Shown piece after piece: positions 1 to 13,445 of a stretch of 64,000 nt of DNA. Made by a program: the position numbers and the translations under genes. The DNA is taken from the NCBI RefSeq assembly GCF_032854445.1, contig NC_088300.1, positions 5,332,001 to 5,396,000 of the forward strand, written 5' to 3'. The notes below the pieces were generated by a model. It was not told where the DNA came from and did no database searches. It saw only the letters and a program-made list of their open reading frames with translations. This DNA comes from Liolophura sinensis (Eukaryota > Mollusca > Polyplacophora > Chitonida > Chitonidae). Position 1 is the first letter of the stretch, and the number at the start of each line of letters is the position of its first letter.

Positions 1-84
1 TATGTTTCTACATAAACATAGCCATATATATACATACATGTGCATGTATGTCTGTTTGGCCTTATGGTTTTGTTGTTGTTGTAG

Positions 85-3000
85 GGTGGAAGAGCTGGAG
101 GCTTTGCTGACCGCCTTACATGACAGACAGCAGAAAGCTAATCTAGCATTTCAGGTAAGTTCCGAAAAGGTTTTGAAAAGATGTTATTCTGCTTAATTCC
201 ATACTTGTTTTAGATATAGAGGCATTGAGCCAGAGTTATGTACAGTATTGTTGAAATTCATGTACTTACATGTAGTGCATAGAATAGTATCATTTCAGAC
301 ATGTCATGCAAGGACTCATTTGCTGGTGTTTACAACAGATCTGCTCAAAAACATAAGAGAGTGATTTGATGTGGCAAAAATTATTGATTATCAGATATGC
401 AGGACATGGCATTGTGCATACTGTTTTAAATCAAAAAATTGTTTTAGATATTGGAAAACTTGTTTTGTGGCTTCTTTGACATGGGGTTACTTTCATTTTA
501 TTTATTTGATTGGAGTTCTATGCTGTATTGAAGATTATTTCACTTATATGACAATGACCTGCATTATAGTTTTCGAAAACCGAGCAGAGACCGGGGAAGC
601 CCAGAACTCTCGCACTTTGCTGACCAACCTTCTCATGTACGATTGAAGAAGAAGCCAGCATGAGCTGGACTTGAACTCACAGCAGCCAAATTAGTGAGAG
701 GCTCCTGGGTCATTATTTGGGCTGTAATAGCATGCTAACCACTGGCATTACCTTCAGTTATGAATTAGATGCTGATATGGATTTACTTTGTATGTACTTG
801 CTATTTAAGTGATGGTAACAATGCTCGAGTTCTCATCCTCTTTTGTTCTTTTTTTTTGTAGCGAAATCTAGTTAATACTAGTTTCCCCAGTAAGGTATAT
901 GATTTAGGTGTTTGGCTGGCGTTGGCTGTCTAACAGGTGTGTGGGTGTACCTGGTGTAGGGGGCTGTGTCTTAATAGCCATCTCTGTGGTCAACAAGCAC
1001 TGTACAGATTGTCACCAACATAGCAGATTTACTTATACATGCATCTTTATAGATATTGACACAAGTAGTCTCTAGTTTAACCTACCCATTGCTGGCCTTT
1101 TCTGACGGACCATACATGTTCCTGGCATATTAAATCAAATTATGTTAAAAGTGATAATTTATTAGTAATAAACTGGAATTACCTCCTGCTTTTTGCTGCC
1201 CAAAGATATATATGTATATATGTATTTAGCTAACTTTATTTTCTCAAGGTTTACAATATGACAAGCACTTGCTCTGCCAGTTACAATAGCTGTTGAGTCA
1301 GTGCTACAGAAAGGTACACACAGTTTCTCATCATTCCCAGCCTGAACATAGGATACTCTAATTTGCTTAGAGTGTCATTGAGCTGTGGGGGTTACGTTTT
1401 GAGTCTGGGAAGTGAGAAATAAGTCACTTCATTTTGGAACCACTGCCAAAAATCTGCATGGTGGAATTTCGTTTTGGAAATGTGAAACCTAGATGCCAAG
1501 ATTTGCTTGTGCCTTCTGTATGCATAACTACAATGTACATTAACATTGGCCTAGTTACTTCTCAAAATGTCTCAAAATGTAGTATTAAAGGGTGTAACCT
1601 TTATAATAGACAAAGTAGTACATTACAAATACATGTTAACCTTTAACAATGATAACATCAACTAAACTGTTAACAGACAAGTTTATTTAACATAATATTA
1701 TATATGTACCTATAAGGGCAATGTATGTATTGAGAATTAAACTGACATTGTACACTGTACAACATCTTTACACCTGTTTTTGTGTAGCGGACTATTTACA
1801 TTATGAAAAGGACAGTCTTTGATGTGGGCCGTCATATTGTAGCTGTCCAATATGCATGAACCACATGTAGCTGAATAAGTCTTATATGTGTAGGTTAGCC
1901 AGGACGTCAGCTGGCTAAATTCTATTTTTTTTTTTTTGGCTTACAGAAATAATACCAGTCAAGTTTACATGTGTGTGTGAAGTAAAACTCTTTGGCCTGC
2001 TTCACCAAGCCCATGTGACTTTCATGGTAACAAGTACTGTACATGTAGGTATGATGTAACCATGGTAACTGTGTACATTCTGTGAACCACACCCAAGGTT
2101 CCAGACTAAGTGCTTCTGCCAATCCAGTTACGATGTATTTGTGAATGATCAGTGGTCTTAAATTCAACAGGTTCAGACATTAAGCCAAAAAAATTCTTGT
2201 TCCAATAACTGAACATCGGTGGGAAATGAGACGATAATGCTTTGTGTCAAAAATGGTCTGCTTTCAGCTCGTATAGATGTAGCTTTTGTCATATCCTGAG
2301 CGTCGACATTGGTGTCCAATAACAGGGAAAGCAGTGCTATCTAAAATGTTCGGAGTGGTATGTTAAAAAGTCTTGCAGGTATTGAGATCAGGGTTTCACA
2401 CATGTAGAGCACAGTAACAGGAAGGGGATGTTCAATCATTAATATGGTGTGTGCATATTAAATATCGTCAGTTACCAAATTCCTGTCTTAGTGTATCGTG
2501 TGTTAGAATCAAAGTTAAAAACAAAATGTTAGGGTTGGTGTCTCAAAAAGTACAGCATGTATTGACCTGAAGGTTTACTTGCATATAAAGCACAATGACA
2601 CTAGGGTGATTTTCTATCGCTGATGCTCTGTAACCATATCAATTACCATCAATTACCAAGTTCACGATTTCGGTACTCTATGCATTGAGCTGCAGTTTTG
2701 CATTCATGTGTCCCCTACAGGCAAGCTCTTTGGTAGCTTTGCTACCAAATCTATGTTATATTTTGTATTAAGACATCTTTGTGTGGTAAAAATGTATGCT
2801 TTGTGTGGCATAGTTTCAGGTCTGTGTATCATTGCCCATCACAGATGTCTCATTGCCTGTGGACGTTGTCACTTTTAGCATGTGCCATTATTTCAGATGA
2901 TGATAGGCCCAGGAAAGTTTTGGATGGAAATCAGATTTTAAGCTTTTATGCTCCCATGGATCTAATCTCATGGAAATTTTCCACTAAGCACACCCTGAGG

Positions 3001-6000
3001 CATCCAAGTGATGATCTTAAAAGATTAGACTCAAAAGGGGTTAATGTTGAGTTTTGAACTGTTTAAAAGCTCCTTTCTTTGGAGTTCAACTAAGCTGCCC
3101 CTCAGAGTTTAAACAAAAAGTGGTATTGCCTTGTTGGGTCATAAAGGAGTTACATGCACATGCATCTGTGGTAGACATGCCTTAGTGCTTTGAACAAGAT
3201 TGTGGTAAAACATTACGATAATTTTTTCACAAAGGCTAACTTCATAGTTTCCACAAGCAAAACCTTAAAAATGTAAAATGAACTCAGCACTGTGGCTTAA
3301 TTTAGGACAGTTTAATCTTTCAGATTCTTCCTGGTTTTTACTGGTTGTTCTCTACAATCAGTAAAAGCTCTAAGGTATGGTAGTCTGCATGTGATTTTGC
3401 TGTGCTTCAGCATTGCTTTCATGCACTCTTGGATGTTCTCTTTGAGCAGGCTGCATTCAGTTTCGTTTTTACAAATTTGCATGGTAAATTGAGGACGGGG
3501 GAAAGTTTGTTGTAAGTGTCTGACGTTTCCACACTGAAGCTGATTGTGAACTTGGTGATGAAGCCTGTGTGTGGTGTCCCATGGTGATGGTACATGTACC
3601 TGTGGAATTGTAGGTGTGAGATACAGTAGTATAAGGCTTTTCCCAGAACAGACCATCTTATAAAGCTGGTGCAGCATTAATACTGTAGAAGAAAAATATT
3701 TTTTAATATTATTTTAATGTAAGTTCTTCACAACATTACCTTCCACTAGCTTTGTAAGATGGATATGGCCATTGACCCTAGTTGAGATAGACATTGTTTC
3801 ACATTTCTACAAATGCTTTTTTCCTGAGAGCCTTTATCATGATTGTGATACACATACATGTACATGCTTGTATCCCATGCACATGATCCTATGTGCCACT
3901 GCTGAAGAAAGTGCTATGAAAGTGCTTCGCCACTGCTGAAGAAAGTGCTATGAAAGTGCTACAAACATGTACATGTACTGTCCTGACATCCTGTCCCTGC
4001 AGAAGTTCCCCTGTCATATTGAACAAAGACACATGTATGTGATAGATACCTGCTGATATCCTGCCATCCTTGAACCTGCATTATAAATAAAATGCAATGT
4101 ACGGTCATCCTAGCCCTGCTGTGGAGAGTGTGGCAATTCTCTTGATAAGCATACCACCATCCTTTCATGGCTAAGGAACACATGTCATACATGGAATTCT
4201 GAACTTACGTGTACATCCTGTAAACACTTTGTGAAAGCTTAGAACTACGTGTACATCCTATAAACACTTTGTGAAAGCTGAGAACTACATGTACATCCTG
4301 TAAAACACTTTGTGAAAGCTGAGAACTACATGTACATCCTGTAAACACTTTGTGAAACCTGAGAACTATATGTACATCCTGTAAACACTTTGTGAAAGCT
4401 GAGAACTACATGTACATCCTGTAAACACTTTGTGAAAGCTGAGAACTACGTGTACATCCTGTAAACACTTTGTAAAAGCTGAGAACTACATGTACATCCT
4501 GTAAACACTTTGTGAAAGCTGAGAACTATATGTACATCCTGTAAACACTTTGTGAAAGCTGAGAACTACATGTACATCCTGTAAACACTTTGTGAAAAAT
4601 TTGTGGAGAACTACATGTACATCTAAGCTACATTATGAGATTAAGACTACTTCTGCATGTTTTCTCATGTTTTTTGCATCATTAGTTGATGTATTTACCA
4701 CAGCGTTCAAGAATGTGAAGGTTTTGCTTGAAAAGGAAATATATGTGTAGTTGCTTTTGGACCAGTGAAGGATTTTTGCCGTTCGAAGTCCTCATAAACA
4801 TAAATACATACATATACAGTGAAGTCAGTGACCAACAAGTTTCTCCTGTGGCATCTACAGTGATGGATCCATTCGTTCTGTCATACAACTTCATACTGCA
4901 GACTCTTGATTGGGTTCATCAGCTAACTTGTCAGATACAAGCTAATGATGTTCATGTATTTCAGATTGAGAACTTGTTCTGCCTGGGTTCCCCACTGGCT
5001 GTCTTCCTGGCCCTGAGAGGGATGAGGCCTCATGGGAAGGCTTCCCAAGAGATCCTCCTGCCCAAGAGCAAGTGTCAGCGCATCTTCAACATCTACCATC
5101 CTGCTGATCCTGTTGTAAGTTGACTCAGACTTCATGATTCCAATCTACTGATCAAGAGTCCAGAGGACATTGTAATAAATAAATAAAGGATAAAAAGTAA
5201 ATTAAGTGAAAAAAAAGGGATCCGCAAGAAAAAAAACACCCTATATGTCCTGCTGACTGTATAACATCTGAATTTACTGAAAACAAAAACACTGTGTTTT
5301 ATCAGGGCCTCAGTGGAATCAGACTTTGTGTTGTTACATATAGGCTCAGTTGTTTACTTTATAGTGCTTTGATTTACTTTTCTAATCTGTTATGTACTCT
5401 TTCCCTCTCGTTTATTGTTTCTCCTGCAGGCCTATCGCTTAGAGCCGCTAGTTATGAAGCACTACTACAGCATCTTACCAGTGCAAGTGCACCGGTGTGA
5501 TCAGACAAAGCGTGTGGCATACACGAGCCTGCGTGCCAAAGCCTTCACCGTGCCCAAATCCAAACCTGATGAGAAGACCATTAAGACAACAGAGCTTACT
5601 ACTGATGAGACGATAGACTTAATTGAGACAGGAAACAAGGAGAATGCAGATGTGATGGTTGTGGAGACAACTCAGACCACACAAACCACACAACAGAAAT
5701 TCTCCTTCTGTGAGTACATGCTCCTGACCATTTCCCGAAAATATCACAGGAAACATAAATCCCTTGGTTCAAAGTGTCATTGTTCGTAGATCAGTCCCTG
5801 AGACCTGTTTGACTGACATACGTCTATTTATCATCTGTTACAGTGTGGTTAAGAGTGTTTTGTACCAGCCTCTATTGCACCTCATCCACTTCAGTAACAT
5901 CTTCACAGCCACTAGTATACTATAATCCTCCCACCATAATGCTGGCCACAGATGTATAAGAGAAATATTCTCGAGTATGGCGTAGAACACCAAATAAATA

Positions 6001-7166
6001 AATAAAAATACTGTAATATACTTCCCTTCCATTAGAATGGAGTGTGATCTTTGTGCAGAAGTTAACGCCATCAAAGGAGTAAACATTTCACTTCTTTATT
6101 GTCCAGGTCTAGTACATGCTAGCAGGTAATTCTCATAGCTCTGTATTAAGCAATGATGATTTCAAGTGTAATGATATTAGTATCATTTGTCATTGGTTAA
6201 ACATGAAGTGGTCCCTGAATCACAACATTCTGTTGGATTGATGATTGGAGCAGGTTGATATATTAGATCTTCAAATCAGATGCTTGAAACATCATCTGTA
6301 ATAAAGTAAGACCTACATTTACATGTATGTTCTTTTAACCTCTATTTCTTAGCTGGTATGTGGTCACGCTTTGGGAAAAAATCGTCAGAGCCTGTTAGCT
6401 CTGAGTTGAAGGTCATACAGAAGTGGGACAAGGAGGCGGAGGTGAAAGCTATGGAGCTGGAGGCTGAGCCTGTCAAAATGACAGCCAAGGCTGGAGATGA
6501 GATTGATGCCACAGGTATGTAAATTTGCTACCCCGGTATTTTCCACCTACAGTAATTCTTCCATTCACACTTTGTGCAGCAAAAGACGTTAGACGTACAT
6601 TTGTCTCATTTAATAGAGGAAAACATTTTTATGCGATGGTACAGCGTACTCAGAGGCGTTTTGTCACGACGTTTGGCGAAACTCTGTGGTTTACCTTGAC
6701 TCTGCCTCGTTTTCACTACTTCCAGACCTGTGTGGACTTGCATAGAGCATGTAGCGGAAATTATCTTTTCTAAAGAGTGGTAGTATACAGATTATAAACA
6801 GATATTGAAGAGGTGAAGATATCTATGGATAACCTGTATATATGTATATATTTCATTCAACAAGGAAATACAACTTCAACAAGTAGAAGTAAGATTTGAA
6901 ACCCCAGTTGAGTATCCAACTGAATGAGCTACATATGTTTGACCTATGCAATTAGAGCCAAATCTAAGAGATAATCAAGCCTCAGTTTTGTGGTTTTCTC
7001 ATGTATGTTGACAGAACTGGAATATCGTCTGGACTATCAGCTGAGGGAAAGTAACTTTGAGAACAGCTACATCTCTGCCATCACCTCACACACCGCTTAC
7101 TGGAGCAACAACGACGTCGCTCTGTTCATCCTCACTCACTTACACCCGGAGCTACAGGAAAGCTGA
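85..7166 (+). CDS. DDHD1: DDHD1-like phospholipase A1, C-terminal five exons (5' end outside window)
   Basis: Coding exons are 85-154, 4965-5114, 5430-5709, 6353-6514 and 7015-7166 (TGA at 7164-7166). All are bounded by AG/GT and the phases agree at every junction, giving about 271 residues of the C-terminus. Recognisable segments are ENLFCLGSPLAVFLALRG (exon 2), HPADPV joined to AYRLEPLVMKHYYSILPVQ (exons 2/3), GMWSRFGKK (exon 4) and ENSYISAITSHTAYWSNNDV (last exon). Together these form the DDHD domain, which carries the conserved Asp/His residues of the family. Family knowledge: DDHD1 is a cytosolic, membrane-associated phosphatidic-acid-preferring PLA1 that makes lysophospholipids; its GxSxG lipase motif lies further N-terminal and is not in this window. 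The linker in exons 3/4 is poorly conserved and includes a Thr/Gln-rich run (TTQTTQTTQQ). The GxRP and RFG motifs fit DDHD1 better than DDHD2 or SEC23IP. The 4.8-kb first intron holds a reverse SINE and a 40-bp minisatellite. Confidence 0.9.
495..748 (-). mobile_element. tRNA-derived SINE (family A), near full length, reverse
   Basis: Read on the minus strand it runs from a tRNA-like head (GTTAGCATGCTATT...GAGCCTCTCACTAATTTGGCTGCTGTGAG) through the central domain to the tail ending in CAATCAAATAAATAAAATG. It matches the other family A copies in this window, with the best-preserved one at 21401-21652. It is diverged and sits in the first intron of the DDHD1-like gene. Confidence 0.75.
3896..3962 (+). 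repeat. Two-copy direct repeat of about 32 bp
   Basis: The phrase CCACTGCTGAAGAAAGTGCT followed by ATGAAAGTGCT occurs twice back to back. It is a small local duplication within the DDHD1 intron. Confidence 0.8.
4199..4605 (+). repeat. Minisatellite, 40-bp unit, about 10 copies
   Basis: The unit is GAGAACTACATGTACATCCT followed by GTAAACACTTTGTGAAAGCT (40 bp). Most copies differ by one or two bases (ACGTGTACA, ATATGTACA; one copy has an extra A in TAAAACAC). It ends about 360 bp before the 4965-5114 exon of the DDHD1-like gene. Confidence 0.95.
5920..6010 (+). mobile_element. SINE family A, 3' fragment
   Basis: CCTCCCACCATAATGCTGGC, then GTATAAGAGAAATATTCTCGAG and an ATAAATAAATAAA tail. Only the 3' third of the element is present, in the intron between DDHD1 exons 3 and 4. 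Confidence 0.75.
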
Positions 7167-8215
7167 CCCTTTGTCAAACAGCCCTGTAAGAACCTGCTCT
7201 CCATCCAAAACTCAGCTTCAACCAACCTTTACAACCATTCAGAGCCATTCAAAAGTTGTAGTTGTATAACCCTCCAGAACTGTACTTCACCCTGAATTGC
7301 CCCCCAAATCTTTCACCCTTTTCTAATGCCATACTTGGAAAGTCTCCTTTGTGGTTAACTCCAACCTTCCAAAACTCCAATTCTCCTAGCCAGTTCTCAA
7401 AGCTCTCCAAGCCATACCTTCCATCAGCCAGCCCAAGACTTCAAGAGTCTTTGTCAGCACACCCTAGGCATCCTTTGTCTGCCAAATTCTAATTGCTCAG
7501 ACTTCAGTGGCATTCTGAGAGTTAACTCTGCCATATATTTATCTGTGTAATACATGTCTCCTTGAGAAGTTCACTCTTAATGACTGAAATAATAACATGT
7601 TATGTTATAGAGTGCATTTGTGTCCCATTTTGACTGCCTTGATGTTCACACACCACTGTGTTCATGAAGACAATATGTCTTCCTTTGTACATAAATTCTA
7701 GCGTTGTTGTTGTTCAGTTAGAATTTGAAGCCCCAAACATTGACTTCATTTACCGTTGGTGCATAATTGTTTTGCTTGTTAAAGCATTTTTTGAAATATT
7801 AGTTATGCAGCTATAAACCCAATAGTCTTTAACTTTTACCACCTTTTTTAATCTTAGACTTGGCTTATTTTTGGCGCTTGTAATTATGTTAAAATGATCG
7901 TGCTCCTTTAATAATTGTATATAATGTACAGTTACCTTGTTAAGTTTTTGACCTCTGGAGCGCTAAGCACAAATGCCTTTTACATTATTGCTGCACTGTA
8001 TATGGATGTATATGTTGTACAGATGAAGTCATTTAATGATTTGTCAGGTGCTGTTTTGAATACAACCTATTAGTTAATACATTTTTGATGCATAATTTCT
8101 TATCACCACCAGGTCTTCCTTATGTAACATTATTTCACAGATTTATTTAATTCTATATTATGTGCTCAGTGGTTGTGCAATGCTAATATTAAAGTATCAT
8201 TTTCACACAGAACTT
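7167..8215 (+). other. Probable 3'UTR of the DDHD1-like gene
   Basis: AT-rich non-coding sequence follows the stop codon. The short ORFs in it (for example 7262-7492) are Pro/Ser-rich and resemble nothing known. The first good poly(A) signal is ATTAAA at 8188-8193; another ATTAAA lies near 8820. The 3' end position is an inference from the hexamer only. Confidence 0.45.
8188..8193 (+). terminator. Candidate poly(A) signal ATTAAA for the DDHD1-like gene
   Basis: ATTAAA about 1.02 kb after the stop codon, in an AT-rich context. No canonical AATAAA was seen between the stop codon and this point. Confidence 0.35.
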
Positions 8216-11200
8216 CTTGAAGTGCACATGATACGAATATGAAATATGATGTCTTTTTGCCGAGTATTTGTTATTGCTCTCAAATTGTCATGGAGCTATT
8301 TTATTTAAACACCCCGGCATTATCAAACTGATCAATACGTTTTCAGTGACGATTGTGTAACATTGCTCTTAAAACATTTTTAACAATAACATTTGAGCTT
8401 GTGTCCAAGCAGGCTGTGATTTCTTCGCTGATCAGACCTACTAAGGAATGTCAACGTCTTTCAGCTGTGGGTGATTGATTTAAAAGGAAACGCAACACTA
8501 TACCAAAGTTATCGATAAAGTATCGCAAAAGAAGTTTTAAAGCCATAGTTTTTTTTTTTAGTTTTGTGATGTTACGCAACCGAGATATCGCAGCTCAAAA
8601 CAAGCAAAATTGCGTTCATCGAGTCAGTCGAAAGCGCTGCCATGTTGTCAGTTTTAACCAATCAATCGCGACTAATTTCTACAACCCGAGGATGCATCTG
8701 TTTCCGTATACGTCACCCCAACCCAGTTTTGAAAATAACCAGATGGCTATTGGGTACGGATGACGCGACATCGTCTTTGTGGTTGCTCTAAAGCATTCCA
8801 TTGCCTTGTAAGAATTCAGGATTAAAGTTGATTTGTAGAGTTAGCAAGCACACCATAAAAGAATGTCTAACCATTTAGGTCTGTTTTCACCTCTCTTCGT
8901 AAATAACTCCGGTTATTTTGACGGATTTTTGACATCCAATCTTTTAAACACATGTTATTCACTTGATTACTATCACGCGTGCAAGGTGACATCGACATTT
9001 TGCAGATGCCACAGCTAGTATGAATTTGTGCTTGTTACCTCAAGTAGGCCCTACAAGGTCATGTGGTCACGTTCATCCTAATCTTAGCGTTCCAAATAGG
9101 TAGCCTTTAAAATGTAAGTTTGACAAATCAGAGGTGTAGTAAAGTATGGTCATTTTCGTAGTTAATAGGGGCATACCCTGCTGAGTGAGAATGAAATCTC
9201 AGTGCCAAAGCGCCACTTCGGCAGCATTTCAGCCATATCTTCGCGAAGTTCAAATGAGATGAGGGGAAATTCATGGCGCAGGTGTTAAATAAAAGCCACA
9301 TGTTAAACATGTCTATTGTTCATGTGAGAAGATCATGCATACATTCATCACATGATGTACACAAACTTTTTACCCAGAATACCCCACTACAAAGTTTACA
9401 TCGCTAACAGTTCATACATGCGTTTTCAGTGTCACAACGATCGAGTTTGAAGTGCATCTCTGCCACTGCTGGTTGTGCTGTAACTAGGCCAGCGGTATTG
9501 AATGTAATAACAGTAGCACTACATTTATTCCACAACATGCAACTGAAGGTGCTACCGCCAGGAGATCACATATGATCACGAAGCTGTGTTAAGTCTTGTC
9601 CATAAGCGTATTAATACATTTACAAAATGTCCACACCAAAATGCTCATGTATATATGACACCGAATTTTTTTAGTTGACCTGCTTAGAAAATCTTCCATC
9701 TTGCATTTACTAGATATGATAATGAGAAAATAATTATATAAATTTCCAAAATCAAATTGATTTGTTTCATCTCTTCAAAGACTAATTTGCATCCTCAAGC
9801 TCAACGAAGGTCTAAGCCTACCTCATCACAATCTTGAGATAAACCCCAAGCACGCACTCACTCAATCTTGGGACTGTGGAAGGGTGCACGTGCAAACAAA
9901 TGTCAACCTACAGGCTGTACTTTCTCACGAAAAATTTGACATTGGTTTGCAAAATTTATTTTTGCAACATTACTACCTAATGTGAATATATTGCATTGAA
10001 GACCCAAGTCCGAATATAATTGTTATAAGTGATTATAATTGTTATCAGACCAACTGTTCTTTTTTAATCTACGGTTTTATTTTGCTTTGTAAGGGCCATA
10101 GCTAACCGTATAGGATTTTCCAACTGCAGCTGGTTCAGTGGCGAATTTGATTCAGCAGGGTTGTCGGTTGGCTGACAAAGGGCGGTGTTTTGCTTGATTT
10201 CCTCTGACGTCTTTAAAAAGTGAAAAAAATATACTCCAGATACATAAATTATATTTCGAAGAATATTTACGCTCTGAATTGCATATGGTTAAGAAAAACA
10301 AAACCTCATGAACTTTTAATGACATGCTGTATAAGAGTCTATTTGAAGACCAACCTTGAATTTTGTCCTCAAGTCTTTTTGAGGATATCATTGCTCTGTT
10401 GTATTTTTATGGTTTCTTGACCTCTCAGGACATAGGAAATAGTTTTGAATAAATTTTCACTTAGCATTTGGCGACAAGTTTTGGGTTTCTTGCATGTGTT
10501 TTTTTGTGATTATGATATAATGAATTGATTCCATGCTTGTGTAAGTAGATGTACATATTTTTTCTCCGTTCCTATTTATAATGGTACAGGTTGCCTATAA
10601 TATGAAATACATGTATATGCATTTGAAATTTTTCAGAAAGTTTATTTGTTGTAACTCTGCGAATTAAGAAGAAATCATACATACATGACAACCACAAATT
10701 TACAAAGATTATTGTGATTCTGGCACACTGCCACCTGCATGTTTCTCCAAAGTTCAAGCTGTTCATTACCTCATCATTTATTTTTTCACTAAAAGTTGGT
10801 TTACCCTGGGATATAATATTGTACCCTTGATATACTGCTATGCGTGTTTTCACGAGATATAGGCCTTCACAGTATAGTTGTCTCCCTTCAAGGCACATGG
10901 CGAATTATTTTAAAAATGTTCATGAGCTCTTGCACTAATAATAAATCTGGTATAGACTGCAAACTTATCACAAATTATTTGAAAAGATTCTTCCCTTAAG
11001 TATTCATAACTAAATCTGTTTTTAAATATGCTGGGCTTGTAAGAGCATCATGGTAGGATAAAGTCAATCTGGTGCCTGGGTATTAATAGGAATACTGTCG
11101 TGCGCATGTTTTTCTTTCATTATTTTTAAAGATCCTGAACTGTAATATGGATTCCACGATAGCACAGTGGTAATATAATGCAGAAAGAGTATTTTATTTT

Positions 11201-11714
11201 ACACAAATACACTGCATTGCCATAGATTTTATTAAAGTCTTTTTTCCATTGTATAATTTGGACGAAAACCTAGTGTTTGGAAGAGCCATATTAGTTTTCA
11301 TAGCAATTGGATAAATTTTTTTGATTGATGTTTCATTGTGTATAACTGTGTTGAAAGTTTCGCTTTTGTAATTTTGTCCCTTTGCCTTTGTCGCCAATGG
11401 GGAGAGATTAAAGTGAAAGGCGCTGTTATGGGGATCTGGGCAAACTGTCTTAGAATAAAGAAGATAAAGATTAAACCTGCAGTACATCTATTAAAATTGT
11501 TAAATGTTCAAGAGAACTAACAATATAGAGGGTGAGATTATGGACCACGAAACTTGCTGGCATGCAGCTGCAGGCTTGGACCTTACCACAAGGCACAAGA
11601 GAAAAAACAAAAATAACGACAAATATCCAATAAACTTTATCTCAATCCAGACTTTGATTCTTTGTTCTTTTTCATAAAATAAAAAAATAAAGATCTCGCG
11701 TGTTGTAGATTTAT
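8216..11714. other. Intergenic DNA, no gene recognised
   Basis: AT-rich sequence between the DDHD1 3'UTR and the next SINE. ORFs of up to 108 codons (for example the minus-strand one at 10572-10898) show no recognisable domain or splice context. A short fragment near 9837-9872 (GATAAACCCCAAGCACGCACTCACTC) looks like the end of the family C repeat in reverse orientation. Nothing else was recognised. Confidence 0.6.
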
Positions 11715-11977
11715 TATTTTTTTTTTTCATTGGTGTTACACCATACTCAAGAATATTTCACTGACACGACTGTGTCCCGCATTATAGTGGAAGGAAACTG
11801 GGCAGAGCTCAGAGGGGGACCCATGACCACCCAAAGGTTGCTGTAAGACCTTGCCACGCACGGCCGGAGAGGAAACCAACATAAGCTTGACTTGAATTCA
11901 CGGCAACCACAGTGGTGAGAGGCTTCTTTGTCATTCTGCTGGGCTAGCACGCTAACCAAAAGACCACAGGCCACGGT
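11715..11977 (-). mobile_element. tRNA-derived SINE (family A), near full length, reverse
   Basis: Minus-strand order is head (GCCTGTGGTCTTTTGGTTAGCG...GAAGCCTCTCACCACTGTGGTTGCCGTGAATTC), body (CCTTGGGTGGTCATGGGTCC) and tail (GAATATTCTTGAGTATGGTGTAACACCAATG). The head preserves an A-box-like GGTTAGCG segment and a degenerate B box. Both ends are recognisable. Confidence 0.85.
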
Positions 11978-13445
11978 TTCGCAGAGGAAAACATTAAGAG
12001 TAATGAAATAGATATTATATTACATTAATGCATGGGTTCAGCGGAGAAACCGACGTAAGTTTCACACACGCAACAGGCTGGAATAATCAGTATTCAAGAA
12101 ACCGAATGATTCAATCTGGCAATGTAATAAATTCGGGTTTAATGCGATACTCCTTTTAAGATAGGCAGATTCTCAAATTTCATCGAGGCCTTAGTGGTAA
12201 TAGGCAGTCGACGGTGTCCTCTGCAGTGTGTGGTTTAACACATTGAGGACAATTTTCCTTACCCTAACCTCTAAGCTCTGAGTGGCAAGCGAGGCAGATG
12301 CAAGTACCATGTAAGATGTCTTTGGTATGACCCGACATACGTTTGATCCAAGGTCTCACGGCCTGGCTTCGCACCGAAGCGGTCAATTTTGATAGTAGGC
12401 TGAACGGTTTTAACCATATGTTTTTTAGTATGTTTGCCATACAAAAGTACAAATATATTTAAATACAAGTAAAACTACCACTTTTTATTCAGTGGATATA
12501 TGCAGTTTACAGGCACTTTAGAGACTAGTATTCCGAAACCCAGTGCTTTCTCTTCAGTCGTGTCAAATTTTGGTTTCAACTTCAGGCTCATTGCCTATGG
12601 ACTAAAATATCTCAAAAAACAGATGTAACATACACACCTCTGGTACAACAGAATACTAATCCATAGATGAAAAGACAACGCAAGTATAGGAAAAAGTCGT
12701 AAGCCTACCAACCAATCCGAAAATGGCGCCAATGCTCTTTTGGCTTCTCACAGCATTTATGGCAAGGAGCACTAAAACAGGCTGATATGTGTGGCTCCGT
12801 TTGGGCCACGATACACCCGAGTGATAGGGCCAAACTTTAACAACAAGTCAACGAACAAACAAACCCCAGAAGGCGCCTATAAACTTAGGCAGAAATGTAA
12901 AAGCTCAGCAACTGAATAAATTAGTTGGAAATTCTGAAATCAGATTTGGGTGAAATTTGAAATCGTGCATGACAAGCTTTATATCGGTACATTACTGCGT
13001 TATTTGCAAGGGGTTTCCATCCCAAAGCGATGGCATAAAATACGATCGTCTATACCAGACTGTGCACTACACTGCCCTGTATCTTACCCCTGGAAACTAA
13101 AAGAATTGTCTCAGATCTGTGGCAAATATAAACAGTGGTTACATTACGTTCCCTGGAATCCAACAGGCTACAGACCAATAAATCAAGCCGATCCACCTAA
13201 TGTAATATGTAGCGTCTCTGAGAACAGCTGGTTCAAAACATATACTACATGAATTAATCCTGTCTCTCCAATCTTTGCCACTAATAATAAATGGCCCATT
13301 AATCAGATAGCACCAACGACACACAGGTGGTCAGCGATTCTTTCGTAAGAATGTTTGGTGCGTTGTCAGTTAACCATCGACAAGCGAAGGTTACATGACA
13401 CTGGCAAGGAAATGAGAAATCGTCCTTGGACAAGAAATGGTCAAG
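11978..13445. other. Intergenic / probable 3' region of the PPP1R27-like gene
   Basis: No coding exon was recognised. A fragment of the family C repeat lies at about 12268-12395. On the minus strand a possible AATAAA poly(A) signal (TTTATT at 12484-12489 on the plus strand) lies about 960 bp past the PPP1R27-like stop codon, so part of this stretch may be its 3'UTR. Confidence 0.45.
12268..12395 (+). mobile_element. Family C dispersed repeat, 3' fragment
   Basis: CTCTGAGTGGCAAGCGAGGCAG, then GTCTTTGGTATGACCCGACATACGTTTGATCC and CACCGAAGCGGTCAATTTT match the 3' half of the fuller copy at 15160-15495. The 5' half is absent or eroded. Confidence 0.65.
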
